From Flavobacterium sp. MedPE-SWcel (lineage in GTDB: Bacteria > Bacteroidota > Bacteroidia > Flavobacteriales > Flavobacteriaceae): DNA of 64,000 nt. A program made the position numbers and the translations under genes. The stretch is taken from NCBI GenBank assembly GCA_001874325.1, contig MPCW01000009.1:1-64000 (forward strand). The letters run 5' to 3'. The notes below the pieces were generated by a model, which did no database searches, had not been told where the DNA came from, and was given only the letters and a program-made list of their open reading frames with translations. Shown here in pieces: positions 36,112 to 47,787 of this stretch (positions are counted from its first letter, which is position 1; every line of letters starts with the position of its first letter).

Positions 36112-38490
36112 TTAAAATTTAAAATTATAAGCTACACTTGGTATAACACCAAATATTGAAAGACGTACAGCTTCATTTCTACCAGTATCTTCATTTTGTC
36201 TAAATGATATAGATGCAGCATTTTGTCTGTTATACAAGTTATAAATACTAAATACCCATTCACCTTGCCATCCTTTTTTCTTTTCAGGTTTAGGCGTATA
36301 AGTAGCAGATATATCTAAGTGATGGTATGCAGGAAGACGATCTTCGTTACGTTGTCCATAACTAGGTAATGTAAGGTCTCCATAAGAATACTGACCGTTA
36401 GGATACGTTACAGGCTGCCCTGATTGTAATGCAAATATACCTCCAAAAGTCCATTTGTCGTTTAGCTCATACGACCCAGTTACAGAAAGGTTATGTGTTT
36501 TGTCATACCCTGTTTTATACCACTGGTTATTGTTAATACCTACTTCTCCAGGGGCACGTCCTTCTGTTTTTTGTTCAGATCTAGATAGTGTATAAGAAAT
36601 CCACCCAGTTAATTTACCCTCATTTTTACGTAATAATACCTCAAGACCATACGATCTAGCTTTACCATTAAGTAATACCTGTTCTATTTCATTGTTAGCT
36701 ATTAAATCAGCACCATCTATATAATCAACTCTGTTTTTTGTTTTCTTGTAAAAAGTTTCCACCTCAAGGCTATAAGCATCATCTTTAAAGTTTTTAAAAT
36801 ATCCTAATGCTACCTGATCTAATATTTGTGGTTTTATATATTTACCACTAGGTGCCCATACATCTAGTGGAGTAGGAGAGCCTGTATTAGATATTAGGTG
36901 TAAATATTGTGCCATACGGTTATAACTAGCCTTAATGGATTGATTATCATTTAATTGGTATGATATTCCTGCGCGCGGTTCAAGATTACTAAAATCAGCA
37001 ATAGTTTTACCACTGCTGTAATGCTCTGTACCTATTGGATCAGCTTTTTCATATATTTTTAAGTCACTATCATAGTTTACAGGCTGGTTATTAGCATATA
37101 AATTCATAGTTTGTGAACCTAGTCTATAAAACATACTATAACGAAGTCCGTAACTAATTCTTATTTTTTCACTAAGCTCTTGTTCAGCATCAATATATAG
37201 TGCAGGTTCAAAAGCATATTTTTTATCAAGCTGCTCTGGGTTCACTGCCGAATTATCTCCATAAGGAGTTACTTTACCAGGGTTAAAGTCGTAATATACT
37301 GCATTTACACCATAGTTAAGTTTAAATTTATCTGATATATAGTGCTTTAAGTCATACTTTAAGTTATAATTCTGTATTCCAGAATCCCATTTTAAACCTA
37401 TAATATCTAATTCTAATCCATAGTAGTAATCACTATATATCATAGACATGTTAGAAAATAATTTATCACTAAAAAGGTGATTCCATCTAAGGTTAACTAC
37501 TGTGTTACCATAAGTATTAACAAAACTATCGTTTATATTAAACAAGTCACGTCCAAAATAACCTGACAAGTATAAATTATTATTATCATTAAGTTTATGA
37601 CTTATTTTAGTATTAAGATCATAAAAATAGGCAGAGTTCTTATTGTTAGTTAGTTGTAGAAAAAGGTGAGCATAAGAAGCTCTACCCGCAACAAGAAAGG
37701 ATGTTCTTCCTTTATCAATAGGTCCTTCTGCAAGTATACGACTTGATATAAGCCCTATACCACCATTCATATGAAACTCTTTACTATTACCTTCTTTTTG
37801 GTAAATATCAAGTACAGATGATACTCTTCCTCCAAAACGTGCAGGAATACCACCCTTATATAACTTTAGATCTTTAATTGCATCAGAGTTAAATACTGAG
37901 AAAAAACCGAATAGGTGAGAAGAGTTGTAAATAGTAGCTTCATCTAACAAGATAAGATTTTGGTCAGCAGCACCTCCACGTACATTAAAACCAGATGCAC
38001 CTTCACCAGCATTAGTAACTCCTGGTAGTTGCATTAATGATTTTAATACATCAACTTCACCAAATACTACAGGCATTTTTTTCATTTCCTGTACAGTTAA
38101 TTTATTAACACTCATTTGAGGTTTTCTAATGTTAGCCCTTTTATGATTTTCGCTAATAACGACTTCATCTAACTCTTGGCTACCCATTGCCATTTGATAG
38201 TTTTTACGAACATTTTGGTTAAGTTCTACTGTTTCTTGAATAGTACCGAAACTAACATAGCTAATTTCTACAGTATAAGTACCAGAAGGGAGTGATATAG
38301 AATAAAAACCATATTCATTTGTAGATATAGCTTTATTTGCTTCTACAATGTAAATACTTGCCCCAATAAGTGTTTCGTTACTTCCTGAGTCAGAAACTGT
38401 ACCGCTTAAAGTAAATTTTTCTTGAGAAAACGCTACCGAAAAAATAAGCATAAAGAGTATTGTAAAATACTTCCGTTTTTGTAAAATCAT
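36112..38490 (-). CDS. TonB-dependent receptor with a carboxypeptidase-like N-terminal domain
   Basis: This 792-aa outer-membrane transporter has a signal peptide (about 1-22). A CarboxypepD_reg-like beta domain (about 24-105: FTLSGTVSDSGSNETLIGA) and a plug (about 120-225: MPVVFGEVDVLKSLMQLPGV, then GFNVRGGAADQNLILLD) follow. The 22-strand barrel runs to the C-terminal F. It imports a ligand using TonB energy; the DUF4249 partner suggests a cargo other than a SusD-bound glycan. A membrane-bound AraC regulator is encoded 478 bp upstream on the same strand. Confidence 0.9.
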   Translation of the reverse strand: MILQKRKYFTILFMLIFSVAFSQEKFTLSGTVSDSGSNETLIGASIYIVEANKAISTNEYGFYSISLPSGTYTVEISYVSFGTIQETVELNQNVRKNYQMAMGSQELDEVVISENHKRANIRKPQMSVNKLTVQEMKKMPVVFGEVDVLKSLMQLPGVTNAGEGASGFNVRGGAADQNLILLDEATIYNSSHLFGFFSVFNSDAIKDLKLYKGGIPARFGGRVSSVLDIYQKEGNSKEFHMNGGIGLISSRILAEGPIDKGRTSFLVAGRASYAHLFLQLTNNKNSAYFYDLNTKISHKLNDNNNLYLSGYFGRDLFNINDSFVNTYGNTVVNLRWNHLFSDKLFSNMSMIYSDYYYGLELDIIGLKWDSGIQNYNLKYDLKHYISDKFKLNYGVNAVYYDFNPGKVTPYGDNSAVNPEQLDKKYAFEPALYIDAEQELSEKIRISYGLRYSMFYRLGSQTMNLYANNQPVNYDSDLKIYEKADPIGTEHYSSGKTIADFSNLEPRAGISYQLNDNQSIKASYNRMAQYLHLISNTGSPTPLDVWAPSGKYIKPQILDQVALGYFKNFKDDAYSLEVETFYKKTKNRVDYIDGADLIANNEIEQVLLNGKARSYGLEVLLRKNEGKLTGWISYTLSRSEQKTEGRAPGEVGINNNQWYKTGYDKTHNLSVTGSYELNDKWTFGGIFALQSGQPVTYPNGQYSYGDLTLPSYGQRNEDRLPAYHHLDISATYTPKPEKKKGWQGEWVFSIYNLYNRQNAASISFRQNEDTGRNEAVRLSIFGVIPSVAYNFKF

Positions 38491-38968
38491 GATTGATTGT
38501 TCCGTTTTTAGATTGATGATTGATTGTTAATTTTTGTATTAAATATTTTTATTTCTTTAACATAAAATTAGTTCTGTCTTTTAACGCCGTTAATTATAAT
38601 TTATTACACTGTTTATAATAAATCTATGTAACGATTATGAGCAGGCTTTGTACAGATTAAATTTATTTTTAATGAACTTTACTATATAGAGACGAACTTC
38701 AAAATAGAATGGTTGGTTTTAACAGTCTTAAATTTTTAAGTTGGTTGATACCTTTAGTGAAAGTAGGGGTACTTTCTAACTTAGCTCTTTTCGAGAGCAA
38801 AAATAGAATGATTAATCGATATAAGAGGCTTTGTTTACAAAATAGGAATAAAAATAGGTACGACCTTACAATTTAGAACTTTTAAAATGTTGTTTTTTAG
38901 TTGTTTAATGTATTTTTATTATCTTATCAAAAAAGTAATAGTTTACAAGGAAAGACGTGTTTATAGTG
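38491..38968. other. 478-bp gap without a recognised gene
   Basis: The gap lies between the AraC regulator gene and the TonB receptor gene. It contains a -7-like box on the minus strand (TATTTTTG, 38806-38799) without a matching -33. Two small hairpins are present: GAAAGTA-GGGG-TACTTTC (about 38759-38776) and GCTCT/AGAGC (about 38785-38799). These could form part of a long leader for the receptor operon. A 55-codon plus-strand frame at 38709-38876 has no supporting features. Confidence 0.4.
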
Positions 38969-40096
38969 TTAATTGCTGTTTACTGATTTGAAAAATTCAG
39001 TGGGAGTTTTACTTGTCACCAATTTAAAATGTCGATTAAACGTCGATTTTGTACTAAAGCCACAATCATATGCTAAAGAAATCATAGTAAATTTTTTGTT
39101 CTCAGGGAGTGAGGCTATTTTGATAAATTCATTAATACGAAGTGTATTTATATAGTTATAAAAATTTTTACCTTCCATCTCATTTATTATCTGAGATAAA
39201 TAATTAGGATGTACATTAAGTTGTTTTGAGAGCTCTACAAGTGTAATTTCTTTGTTTTTATATACTGCATTTTCATTCATTAATTTTTTTAAATCAGTAT
39301 ATATTTCAGAAGCAGTTTCTTTGCTGAGTCCAGATTTAGAATATTTACTATTTTTAATTTCAGAGTTCTTTTTAAGATCTTGTTCCTCTATAGGTTTGTC
39401 TTCTGGAATCGTTATTATTTGATCATTTGAATTGAATATATTCAATTGGTTTATTCCAAAAGTTCCAATACATAATACAAAAATAACTACCATTGAGAAA
39501 ACAACAAGGTCATCAAAAAATATTACTATAAGCCAAATAATTCCAAAACCTATTGAGAGAAAACGAAGCCATTGTAAGTTTTTTTTCTCGATATTAGAGA
39601 AATTGTTTCGAATCTTTTTTTGATGTTTTCTTATTATGATAAGCGACCATATACTATACAATAAACCAGAAACCTCAATAGTAATAGAATTTATTGTTTC
39701 ATATAGTTCAAAGCCTACACCATCACTTTTGAATACAGTTATTTTTTCGGGACCTGTTAACTTGAAAAAAGGGATGCCGAATAAAATAAGTAATACGGTT
39801 GGTAAAAAATGGAGAAAAGTTTTCCAGTTAGATGCTAATTTATTACCTGTAATCTCTTTAGTATAAAAGAATAAAAAAACACCGACTAATATTGGCATAC
39901 TCATATCAATACCTAACCAATGAGGGTATTTATATAATATTTCTGTATAGGTAAGGTAGTGGAATAATTGCGTTATAAAAATTATAATGAGCCAGATAAA
40001 TAGAGTCTTATCTGCTCGGGACTTATTTTTTTTAACTAATAATAGAAGTATTAAAAATAAGGTTGTAAAGTTACCTAATATATAAAATGTAATCAT
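38969..40096 (-). CDS. Membrane-bound AraC family transcriptional regulator
   Basis: This 375-aa protein couples an N-terminal membrane domain (about seven TM segments within residues 1-215) to a cytoplasmic AraC DNA-binding domain. The two helix-turn-helix units are at about 275-365, seen as ITLVELSKQLNVHPNYLSQIIN and MISLAYDCGFSTKSTFNRHFK. This architecture lets the protein respond to a membrane or periplasmic signal without a separate kinase. Its position upstream of the TonB receptor/DUF4249 unit on the same strand suggests that it regulates that uptake system. A target is not proven. Confidence 0.85.
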   Translation of the reverse strand: MITFYILGNFTTLFLILLLLVKKNKSRADKTLFIWLIIIFITQLFHYLTYTEILYKYPHWLGIDMSMPILVGVFLFFYTKEITGNKLASNWKTFLHFLPTVLLILFGIPFFKLTGPEKITVFKSDGVGFELYETINSITIEVSGLLYSIWSLIIIRKHQKKIRNNFSNIEKKNLQWLRFLSIGFGIIWLIVIFFDDLVVFSMVVIFVLCIGTFGINQLNIFNSNDQIITIPEDKPIEEQDLKKNSEIKNSKYSKSGLSKETASEIYTDLKKLMNENAVYKNKEITLVELSKQLNVHPNYLSQIINEMEGKNFYNYINTLRINEFIKIASLPENKKFTMISLAYDCGFSTKSTFNRHFKLVTSKTPTEFFKSVNSN

Positions 40097-40137
40097 AAAG
40101 TATAAAACTTACTGATTAAAGAAATATTTTATTGTTA

Positions 40138-40175
40138 AAAAAAATAAGGCTACCTTTTTAGGGTAGCCTTATTCT
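40138..40175 (-). terminator. Hairpin terminator of isocitrate dehydrogenase
   Basis: AATAAGGCTACC-N7-GGTAGCCTTATT has a 12-bp stem and lies downstream of icd on the minus strand. Confidence 0.9.
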
Positions 40176-40187
40176 ATTTATAGAGTA

Positions 40188-42437
<2,250 letters not shown>

Positions 42438-42622
42438 TTATGTAGTGCAGGTAGATTATTAAATTGGTTAAATACAGTTTGCTAGTTGCTATAATCAACT
42501 GAAAGCAAGGTTCGCAAATATAACGAATTATAAGCATATTGTGTAATGGGAATATGGCAAAAAAACGTTGTACTTATTTCGTAATCTTTAATTTTTAGAC
42601 TTTTAAATGAATAGTTGGAAAT

Positions 42623-42656
42623 AAAAAAAAATCCCTTCGTAATACGAAGGGATTTT
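42623..42656 (-). terminator. Hairpin terminator of rplS
   Basis: AATCCCTTCGTAATACGAAGGGATT, with A-run and T-run flanks, lies 24 bp downstream of rplS. Confidence 0.9.
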
Positions 42657-42679
42657 GTATATAATCTTGAAAAGAAAAA

Positions 42680-43030
42680 TTATCTTCTTCTCTCTTTGAT
42701 TTTTGCTTTCTTACCAGTAAGACCTCTGAAGTAGAATATACGTGCTCTTCTAACAACACCTCTTTGGTTAACTTCTACTTTTTGTAAAGCTGGCATGTTT
42801 ACAGGGAAGATACGCTCTACACCTACAGAACCAGACATTTTACGGATAGTGAATGTTTGAGTGATACCAGCACCTCTTTTTTGGATTACAACTCCTTTAA
42901 AGAACTGAGTTCTAGTTTTTTCACCCTCTTTAATTTCATAATACACAGTAATTGTGTCTCCTGCACCGAATTCAGGGAAATCTTTTTTCGCTACGAATTC
43001 GTCTTCTACGAATTTTACTAAATCAGACAT
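42680..43030 (-). CDS. rplS: 50S ribosomal protein L19
   Basis: This 116-aa protein matches L19, which bridges the two ribosomal subunits. The core is VYYEIKEGEKTRTQFFKGVVIQ (about 28-49), then GVERIFPVNMPALQKVEV and the basic C-terminus ARIFYFRGLTGKKAKIKE. It lies 160 bp downstream of trmD, an association conserved in many bacteria. The -7 box TACCTTTG on the minus strand (43111-43104) shows that it can also be transcribed separately. Confidence 0.97.
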   Translation of the reverse strand: MSDLVKFVEDEFVAKKDFPEFGAGDTITVYYEIKEGEKTRTQFFKGVVIQKRGAGITQTFTIRKMSGSVGVERIFPVNMPALQKVEVNQRGVVRRARIFYFRGLTGKKAKIKERRR

Positions 43031-43190
43031 GATCGCTAATTGTTTAAGTTTGAGTCAGAGTAACATTCACGAGTTTCGCCAGAGGTTAGTCCAAATGTGA
43101 GTGCAAAGGTAAGTATTTTTTTAAATCTATGAAAAATTATACAAATAAGTTTTAAAGTTATTATATGCCTAATTTTCAATAGTTAATAGT

Positions 43191-43865
43191 TTATTCTAAT
43201 AGATCAGGACGTCTGTTTTTAGTGTGTTCTAAAGCTTTATCTTCTCGCCATTGATCTATTTTTGCGAAATTTCCGCTTAGTAATACTTCAGGAACTTTCC
43301 ATCCTTTGTAATCTGACGGGCGTGTATAAATAGGAGGGGAGAGTAAATTATCTTGGAAACTATCAGTAAGTGCTGAAGTTTCATTGCTTAAAACACCAGG
43401 TATTAATCTTATTATAGCGTCAGATAGTACTGCCGCACCTAGTTCGCCTCCTGATAGTACAAAATCGCCAATAGAAATTTCTTTGGTTATAAAATGATCA
43501 CGCACACGTTGATCTACACCTTTATAGTGACCACATAATATAATTATGTTTTTTAATAGTGATATCTGGTTTGCCATACCTTGGTTTAAAGTCTCGCCAT
43601 CAGGAGTCATATAAATTACCTCATCATACTCTCTTTCGCTTTTTAGTTTAGAGATACAATCATCTATAGGCTGTAAAGACATTACCATACCTGCACCACC
43701 ACCAAACTGATAGTCATCTACATTTTTATGTTTATTGGTGCTATAATCTCTTAGGTTATGAAAATGTACTTCTACTAAGCCCTTATCTATAGCTCGTTTT
43801 AATATAGAAGCTTCAAAAGGACTTTTTATTAGTTCAGGAAGAACAGTAATTATATCAATGCGCAT
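43191..43865 (-). CDS. trmD: tRNA (guanine-N1-)-methyltransferase
   Basis: This 224-aa SPOUT-class enzyme methylates G37 next to the anticodon to prevent +1 frameshifting. The start is [17 protein letters not shown], and the trefoil knot is seen in [13 protein letters not shown] and [19 protein letters not shown]. The C-terminal helices end in [19 protein letters not shown] -7 box TACATTTG on the minus strand (43902-43895) precedes it. rplS follows. Confidence 0.97.
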   Translation of the reverse strand: MRIDIITVLPELIKSPFEASILKRAIDKGLVEVHFHNLRDYSTNKHKNVDDYQFGGGAGMVMSLQPIDDCISKLKSEREYDEVIYMTPDGETLNQGMANQISLLKNIIILCGHYKGVDQRVRDHFITKEISIGDFVLSGGELGAAVLSDAIIRLIPGVLSNETSALTDSFQDNLLSPPIYTRPSDYKGWKVPEVLLSGNFAKIDQWREDKALEHTKNRRPDLLE

Positions 43866-43939
43866 TTTAATTTGATCTAAAATTGTCTAGTCTGCAAATG
43901 TAGCAATAGATTAATTGTGAAATTAACTAATTATAATAT

Positions 43940-44389
43940 TTATGCACCAAATTGTTTTAAATGATGGTCTAAATGTTTCCATTGTAGTAAATCCCACTCA
44001 TTTATAGTCATTTCTCCAAAAAAAGGATGTTTTGAGTTTTTTATGTTAGCATGACCTTTAGTTGCAAAAGCATTTACGAGCTCAATAAGTTCTTTTTTGC
44101 TAGTATCAAAATCAGGCTCGTTTAGTATTTTAAACTCCTTTACAGTAGGCATATCATGAGCAAAAGGTTTAGGTTCTAGTAACTTTTTTTTCATCATCTT
44201 ACCAAATAGAAAACCCATCCAGTTCGATTTTAAGTTAAGTGTACCATTTGCTACTTTTATAGGTTGTTGGCAATGCTCTAACATTTGGCTTACCGTCATT
44301 TTACCCCATTGCGATAAAGCAATAGGGCTTAAACTGTCAATTCGGTCTATGATGTTTTGATTTTCTTTGGGGTCGAATATACTTTGCAT
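43940..44389 (-). CDS. DUF1569 family protein (DinB-like helical bundle)
   Basis: This 149-aa protein matches DUF1569. SLSPIALSQWGKMTVSQMLEHC is followed by a GFLFGKMMKKKLLEPKPFAHDMPT stretch and the C-terminal HPFFGEMTINEWDLLQWKHLDHHLKQFG. The His residues in QMLEHC and KHLDHHL are placed like the metal ligands of the DinB/YfiT fold. A thiol-transfer or metal-dependent role is possible but unproven. It lies 36 bp downstream of a methyltransferase gene on the same strand. Confidence 0.75.
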   Translation of the reverse strand: MQSIFDPKENQNIIDRIDSLSPIALSQWGKMTVSQMLEHCQQPIKVANGTLNLKSNWMGFLFGKMMKKKLLEPKPFAHDMPTVKEFKILNEPDFDTSKKELIELVNAFATKGHANIKNSKHPFFGEMTINEWDLLQWKHLDHHLKQFGA

Positions 44390-44425
44390 AGAGTTAATGT
44401 TTACTCAAAAATAGGGATAATTTAT

Positions 44426-45226
44426 TTAGTCTTTTGTAGCCTTAATAGCGAATACAAAGGGTAGTTTATTGCCCATACTTGCTATTCTGTATTTTTTAGG
44501 CTCATATTCTTCCATTTCATTAAAGCAATTGTAAGGTGAGTAATCATACTCGTTAAATAACTCCAAGGATATTCCGTTATTAATAAGACTGTTTATTACC
44601 TCACTAGTACCATGGTTCCATGATATTGTAGTGTTTTCTATAGGGGCGTCAGTATCGGCATAAGTTCCTGTTTCGTTTTCTATAATAGGAGCATCTTTAA
44701 AATAATTATAAGCTATACTATTAAAGTCATTATCAAACATCCATATTACAGGGTGAAAATCAGCAATTATAAATGTTCCTTTAGGTTTTAAAAAACGAGA
44801 TATTATAGCAGCCCATTTATTAAGGTCAGGAAGCCACCCTATAGTACCGTAGCTAGTAAAAACAATGTCAAATTGTTCATCTAAGTGTTCAGGAAGACTA
44901 TAAATATCACAACAAATAAAACGAGCAGCTACACCAGTAGCAGTAGATAACTCATTAGCTTTTTCTATTGCTTTGTTAGATAAATCAACACCAGTAACCT
45001 CAGCTCCAAGTCTACCTAATGATAAAGTATCTTGCCCAAAGTGGCATTGAAGATGTAATATCTTTTTACCACTAACGTCTCCAAGTAATTCGAGTTCAAT
45101 ATTGTTTAGTGTCGATTTGCCTTTAAGGAATGAAGGCATGTCATAAAATTCAGAATCTACATGATAAGCCGTTTTAGTATTCCATGCTTCCTTATTAGTT
45201 TCAATGTAATTTGTATTGTTATCCAT
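44426..45226 (-). CDS. Class I SAM-dependent methyltransferase
   Basis: This 266-aa protein has a methyltransferase Rossmann fold. Motif I is KKILHLQCHFGQDTLSLGRLG (about 56-75), followed by VTGVDLSNKAIEKA, motif IV as FDIVFTSYGTIGWL and the post-motif FLKPKGTFIIADFHPVIWMF. It belongs to a group of UbiE/Methyltransf_11-like proteins with an unknown small-molecule substrate. It is followed by the DUF1569 gene. The upstream gap is shared with a divergent immunophilin gene. Confidence 0.82.
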   Translation of the reverse strand: MDNNTNYIETNKEAWNTKTAYHVDSEFYDMPSFLKGKSTLNNIELELLGDVSGKKILHLQCHFGQDTLSLGRLGAEVTGVDLSNKAIEKANELSTATGVAARFICCDIYSLPEHLDEQFDIVFTSYGTIGWLPDLNKWAAIISRFLKPKGTFIIADFHPVIWMFDNDFNSIAYNYFKDAPIIENETGTYADTDAPIENTTISWNHGTSEVINSLINNGISLELFNEYDYSPYNCFNEMEEYEPKKYRIASMGNKLPFVFAIKATKD

Positions 45227-45333
45227 TTTAGTTGGTTTTATAATTTCAAATTTACTATTTTGTTAAGATACTAAGATGAAACAGATAGAGAATTTATTTG
45301 TAAATTTGCAATCTAAAAATAAAAACAATCATA

Positions 45334-46269
45334 ATGGAAAACGGAATTTACGCTAAATTCAATACAACAAAAGGTGCTATACTGGTAAAACTTACACACG
45401 ATAAGACTCCAGGAACTGTAGGTAACTTTGTAGGGCTTGCCGAAGGTAATCTTGAAAACAAAGAAATACCACAAGGAAAACCATACTATGACGGATTGAA
45501 ATTTCACCGTGTTATTGCCGATTTTATGATACAAGGTGGATGTCCTCAAGGTAAAGGTGCTGGAGGTCCAGGTTACAACTTTGACGATGAATTTCACCCA
45601 GAATTAAGACACGATAAGCCTGGAGTTTTTTCTATGGCTAATTCTGGTCCTGATACAAACGGGTCTCAGTTTTTTATTACACATGTAGAGACACCTTGGT
45701 TAGATGATAAGCATACTGTTTTTGGTTATGTAGTAGAAGGGCAAGATATTGTTAATGAAATCGCAAAAGATGATGTTATTAATAATCTTGAAATAATAAG
45801 AGAAGGTGATGATGCTAAAAACTGGAATGCTATAGAAGCATTTAGAATTTTTGAAGGATTACGTGAAAAACGTCTTGCTGAAGCGAAACAAAGAGCTGAG
45901 GAAGAATTGGAAAAGCTAGCTGCTGGTTTTGATAAAACAGAAAGCGGATTACGTTATAAGTTTATCCAAAAAGGAGATGGTGTAAAAGCAGAGAAAGGTA
46001 AAGAAGTATCTGTACACTATAAAGGTACTTTTGATAATGGACAAGTATTTGACTCTTCTTACGAGAGAAAGCAACCTTTTGAATTTCCATTAGGTGTTGG
46101 TAAAGTAATTCCGGGTTGGGACGAAGGTGTCTCTTTATTACGAGTAGGAGATAAAGCACGTTTTGTTATACCATCACATTTAGCTTATGGTTCTAGCGGT
46201 GCAGGAGGGGGGGTTATACCGCCAGATGCTACACTAATATTTGATGTAGAGCTTGTAGCTGTAAAATAA
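45334..46269 (+). CDS. Dual-family peptidylprolyl isomerase: cyclophilin fused to FKBP
   Basis: This 311-aa protein combines two unrelated prolyl isomerase folds. Residues about 5-170 form a cyclophilin, with YDGLKFHRVIADFMIQGG, SMANSGPDTNGSQFFI and DKHTVFGYVVEGQDIV carrying the active-site Arg, Phe and Gln positions. A charged helix (EKRLAEAKQRAEEELEKLA) joins it to an FKBP domain at about 205-311 (VSVHYKGTFDNGQVFDSSY, then VIPGWDEGVSLLRVGDKARFVIP). There is no signal peptide, so it is cytoplasmic. The -7 box TAAATTTG is at 45301-45308. Confidence 0.92.
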   Translation: MENGIYAKFNTTKGAILVKLTHDKTPGTVGNFVGLAEGNLENKEIPQGKPYYDGLKFHRVIADFMIQGGCPQGKGAGGPGYNFDDEFHPELRHDKPGVFSMANSGPDTNGSQFFITHVETPWLDDKHTVFGYVVEGQDIVNEIAKDDVINNLEIIREGDDAKNWNAIEAFRIFEGLREKRLAEAKQRAEEELEKLAAGFDKTESGLRYKFIQKGDGVKAEKGKEVSVHYKGTFDNGQVFDSSYERKQPFEFPLGVGKVIPGWDEGVSLLRVGDKARFVIPSHLAYGSSGAGGGVIPPDATLIFDVELVAVK

Positions 46270-46290
46270 TAACAACAAGTTATAAATATA

Positions 46291-46318
46291 AAGGCTGCCA
46301 GTAAAGGCAGCCTTTTTT
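46291..46318 (+). terminator. Hairpin terminator of the immunophilin gene
   Basis: AAGGCTGCC...GGCAGCCTT, followed by a T-tract. Confidence 0.85.
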
Positions 46319-46382
46319 ATTTGGAATACTTTTTGAAAGTAACAACTTATAGTTTTACTTTTACATATATTTAATATCAATT

Positions 46383-46925
46383 ATGCGATACATTATTATA
46401 TTTATACTTTTTATTAGTTTTTCTACCACAGCACAGGTAATGCACTGCGGGTACGATTTTACATCTTATATAGTGTTAGATGTACATGAAACGAATAAGG
46501 AGACTAATATTAAAAAACTTAAAATTACGATAGTAGATAGTGAGGGTAGAGATATTATAAACCTTAATAATGTTTATAGTTTTAAGTATAGAAATGAAGC
46601 ATTATCTTTTACATCTAACTATTTAATAGGTGATGATAATAAGCGATTAAAAGAAGGTGTTGTAGCTAAAAAAGAACGTTGGTTTTTCCCATTTGCAAAA
46701 GATAATTACTTGCTGTCAGTGTCGAATACTTTTCCTGCAGATAACTTTAGTATAAAAGTAGAAGACATAGATGGAGCAGAGAATGGGGGGGAATTTAAAA
46801 CAGTAATAGTACCGTTGTATAGCTATAATATGTACATACTATGTTCTAACGAGAGTCAGGAAGCGGCAGTGAAATTTGGTCGTAAAATGAATAAACCTAT
46901 TAATGTTGTTCTTGAAAAGAAATAA
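46383..46925 (+). CDS. Secreted protein of unknown function
   Basis: This 180-aa protein begins with a signal peptide (about 1-17, ending TTA/Q). The mature part looks beta-rich, for example SYIVLDVHETNKETNIKKLKITIVDSEGRDIINL, with two well-spaced Cys (near residues 22 and 156) that could pair in the periplasm. I do not recognise a family. It is followed 50 bp later by csaA on the same strand. Confidence 0.6.
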   Translation: MRYIIIFILFISFSTTAQVMHCGYDFTSYIVLDVHETNKETNIKKLKITIVDSEGRDIINLNNVYSFKYRNEALSFTSNYLIGDDNKRLKEGVVAKKERWFFPFAKDNYLLSVSNTFPADNFSIKVEDIDGAENGGEFKTVIVPLYSYNMYILCSNESQEAAVKFGRKMNKPINVVLEKK

Positions 46926-46975
46926 TATTCTTTTAGAGTATAGATTACTACTAAATCCACTAAAAATATAATATT

Positions 46976-47308
46976 ATGCTTACTTGGCAAGAGTTTGAAA
47001 AAACAGAAATGAGAGTAGGAACTATAATTGAGGTTAATGACTTCCCTGAAGCTCGAAAACCTGCTTATCAACTCACAATAGATTTTGGAGAAAATATAGG
47101 TGTATTAAAATCATCGGCACAAATAACGAAACGTTATGCCAAAGAAGATCTTATAAATAGACAAATTGTCGCAGTAGTAAACTTTCCTAAAAAACAGATA
47201 GGTAAGTTTATGAGCGAGTGTCTTATTTTAGGCGCTGTAGGGGAGGGAGGAGATGTAATACTCCTAGCACCCGACAGTAAAGTGAAAAATGGTTTAAGAA
47301 TAGCATAA
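46976..47308 (+). CDS. csaA: tRNA-binding protein/chaperone CsaA
   Basis: This 110-aa protein is a stand-alone tRNA-binding OB-fold of the CsaA type. It begins MLTWQEFEKTEMRVGTIIEV and continues ARKPAYQLTIDFGENIGVLKSSAQITKRY, with VVNFPKKQIGKFMSECLILGA as the conserved dimer/tRNA surface. CsaA binds tRNA and has been given a chaperone role in protein export. The length is normal. A terminator overlaps its end. Confidence 0.9.
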   Translation: MLTWQEFEKTEMRVGTIIEVNDFPEARKPAYQLTIDFGENIGVLKSSAQITKRYAKEDLINRQIVAVVNFPKKQIGKFMSECLILGAVGEGGDVILLAPDSKVKNGLRIA

Positions 47309-47338
47309 AAAAAACTGCCCTAAGGCAGTTTCTTTTTA
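47306..47338. terminator. Hairpin terminator between csaA and the PUR gene
   Basis: AACTGCC-CTAA-GGCAGTT (47313-47330), with an A-run before and a T-rich run after it, serves convergent genes. Confidence 0.8.
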
Positions 47339-47713
47339 TATATCATCAAAGCTTACATCAGTAAAACTTTCTGTAGCAGTTGTAGTTTTCTCTTCTTTAT
47401 TCTCATTAAACATCTTCTTAAAATCTTTCTGATGTCTTTCAGAAATTACTTCTTCACCTTTTTTATCAAGAACAAAGTGTGTCATTTCTTCTAGTATATC
47501 TTTAAAAGCAGAAAAATCTTCTTTATAAAGGTAAATTTTATGTTTCTTAAAATGAAAAGAACCATCCTCTTCAGTAAACTTCTTACTTTCAGTAATAGTT
47601 ATATAGTAATCATCAGCCTTTGTAGCTCTTACATCAAAGAAGTACGTTCTTCTTCCTGCTCTTAGCACTTTAGAAAAAATCTCTTCTCTTTCCAACATAT
47701 CATTATCTCTCAT
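47336..47713 (-). CDS. PUR family DNA/RNA-binding protein (DUF3276)
   Basis: This 125-aa protein matches DUF3276, the Bacteroidetes and spirochaete relatives of eukaryotic Pur-alpha. The PUR repeat is seen as EIFSKVLRAGRRTYFFDVRAT, DDYYITITESKKF and FHFKKHKIYLYKEDFSAF. Family members bind single-stranded purine-rich DNA or RNA as dimers. An acidic, unstructured tail (NENKEEKTTTATESF) closes the protein. It is transcribed alone. Confidence 0.88.
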   Translation of the reverse strand: MRDNDMLEREEIFSKVLRAGRRTYFFDVRATKADDYYITITESKKFTEEDGSFHFKKHKIYLYKEDFSAFKDILEEMTHFVLDKKGEEVISERHQKDFKKMFNENKEEKTTTATESFTDVSFDDI

Positions 47714-47787
47714 AATCCTTTGTTTGTTTATTTTGATGGTTTATGTCGCAACCAAAAATCTAAAAAAAATCTAAATAATGCAACAAA

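Noticed and set aside
38709..38876. 55-codon plus-strand frame in the gap upstream of the TonB receptor gene
   Set aside because: There is no consensus promoter or recognisable sequence, and the region contains hairpins better explained as a leader or as noise.
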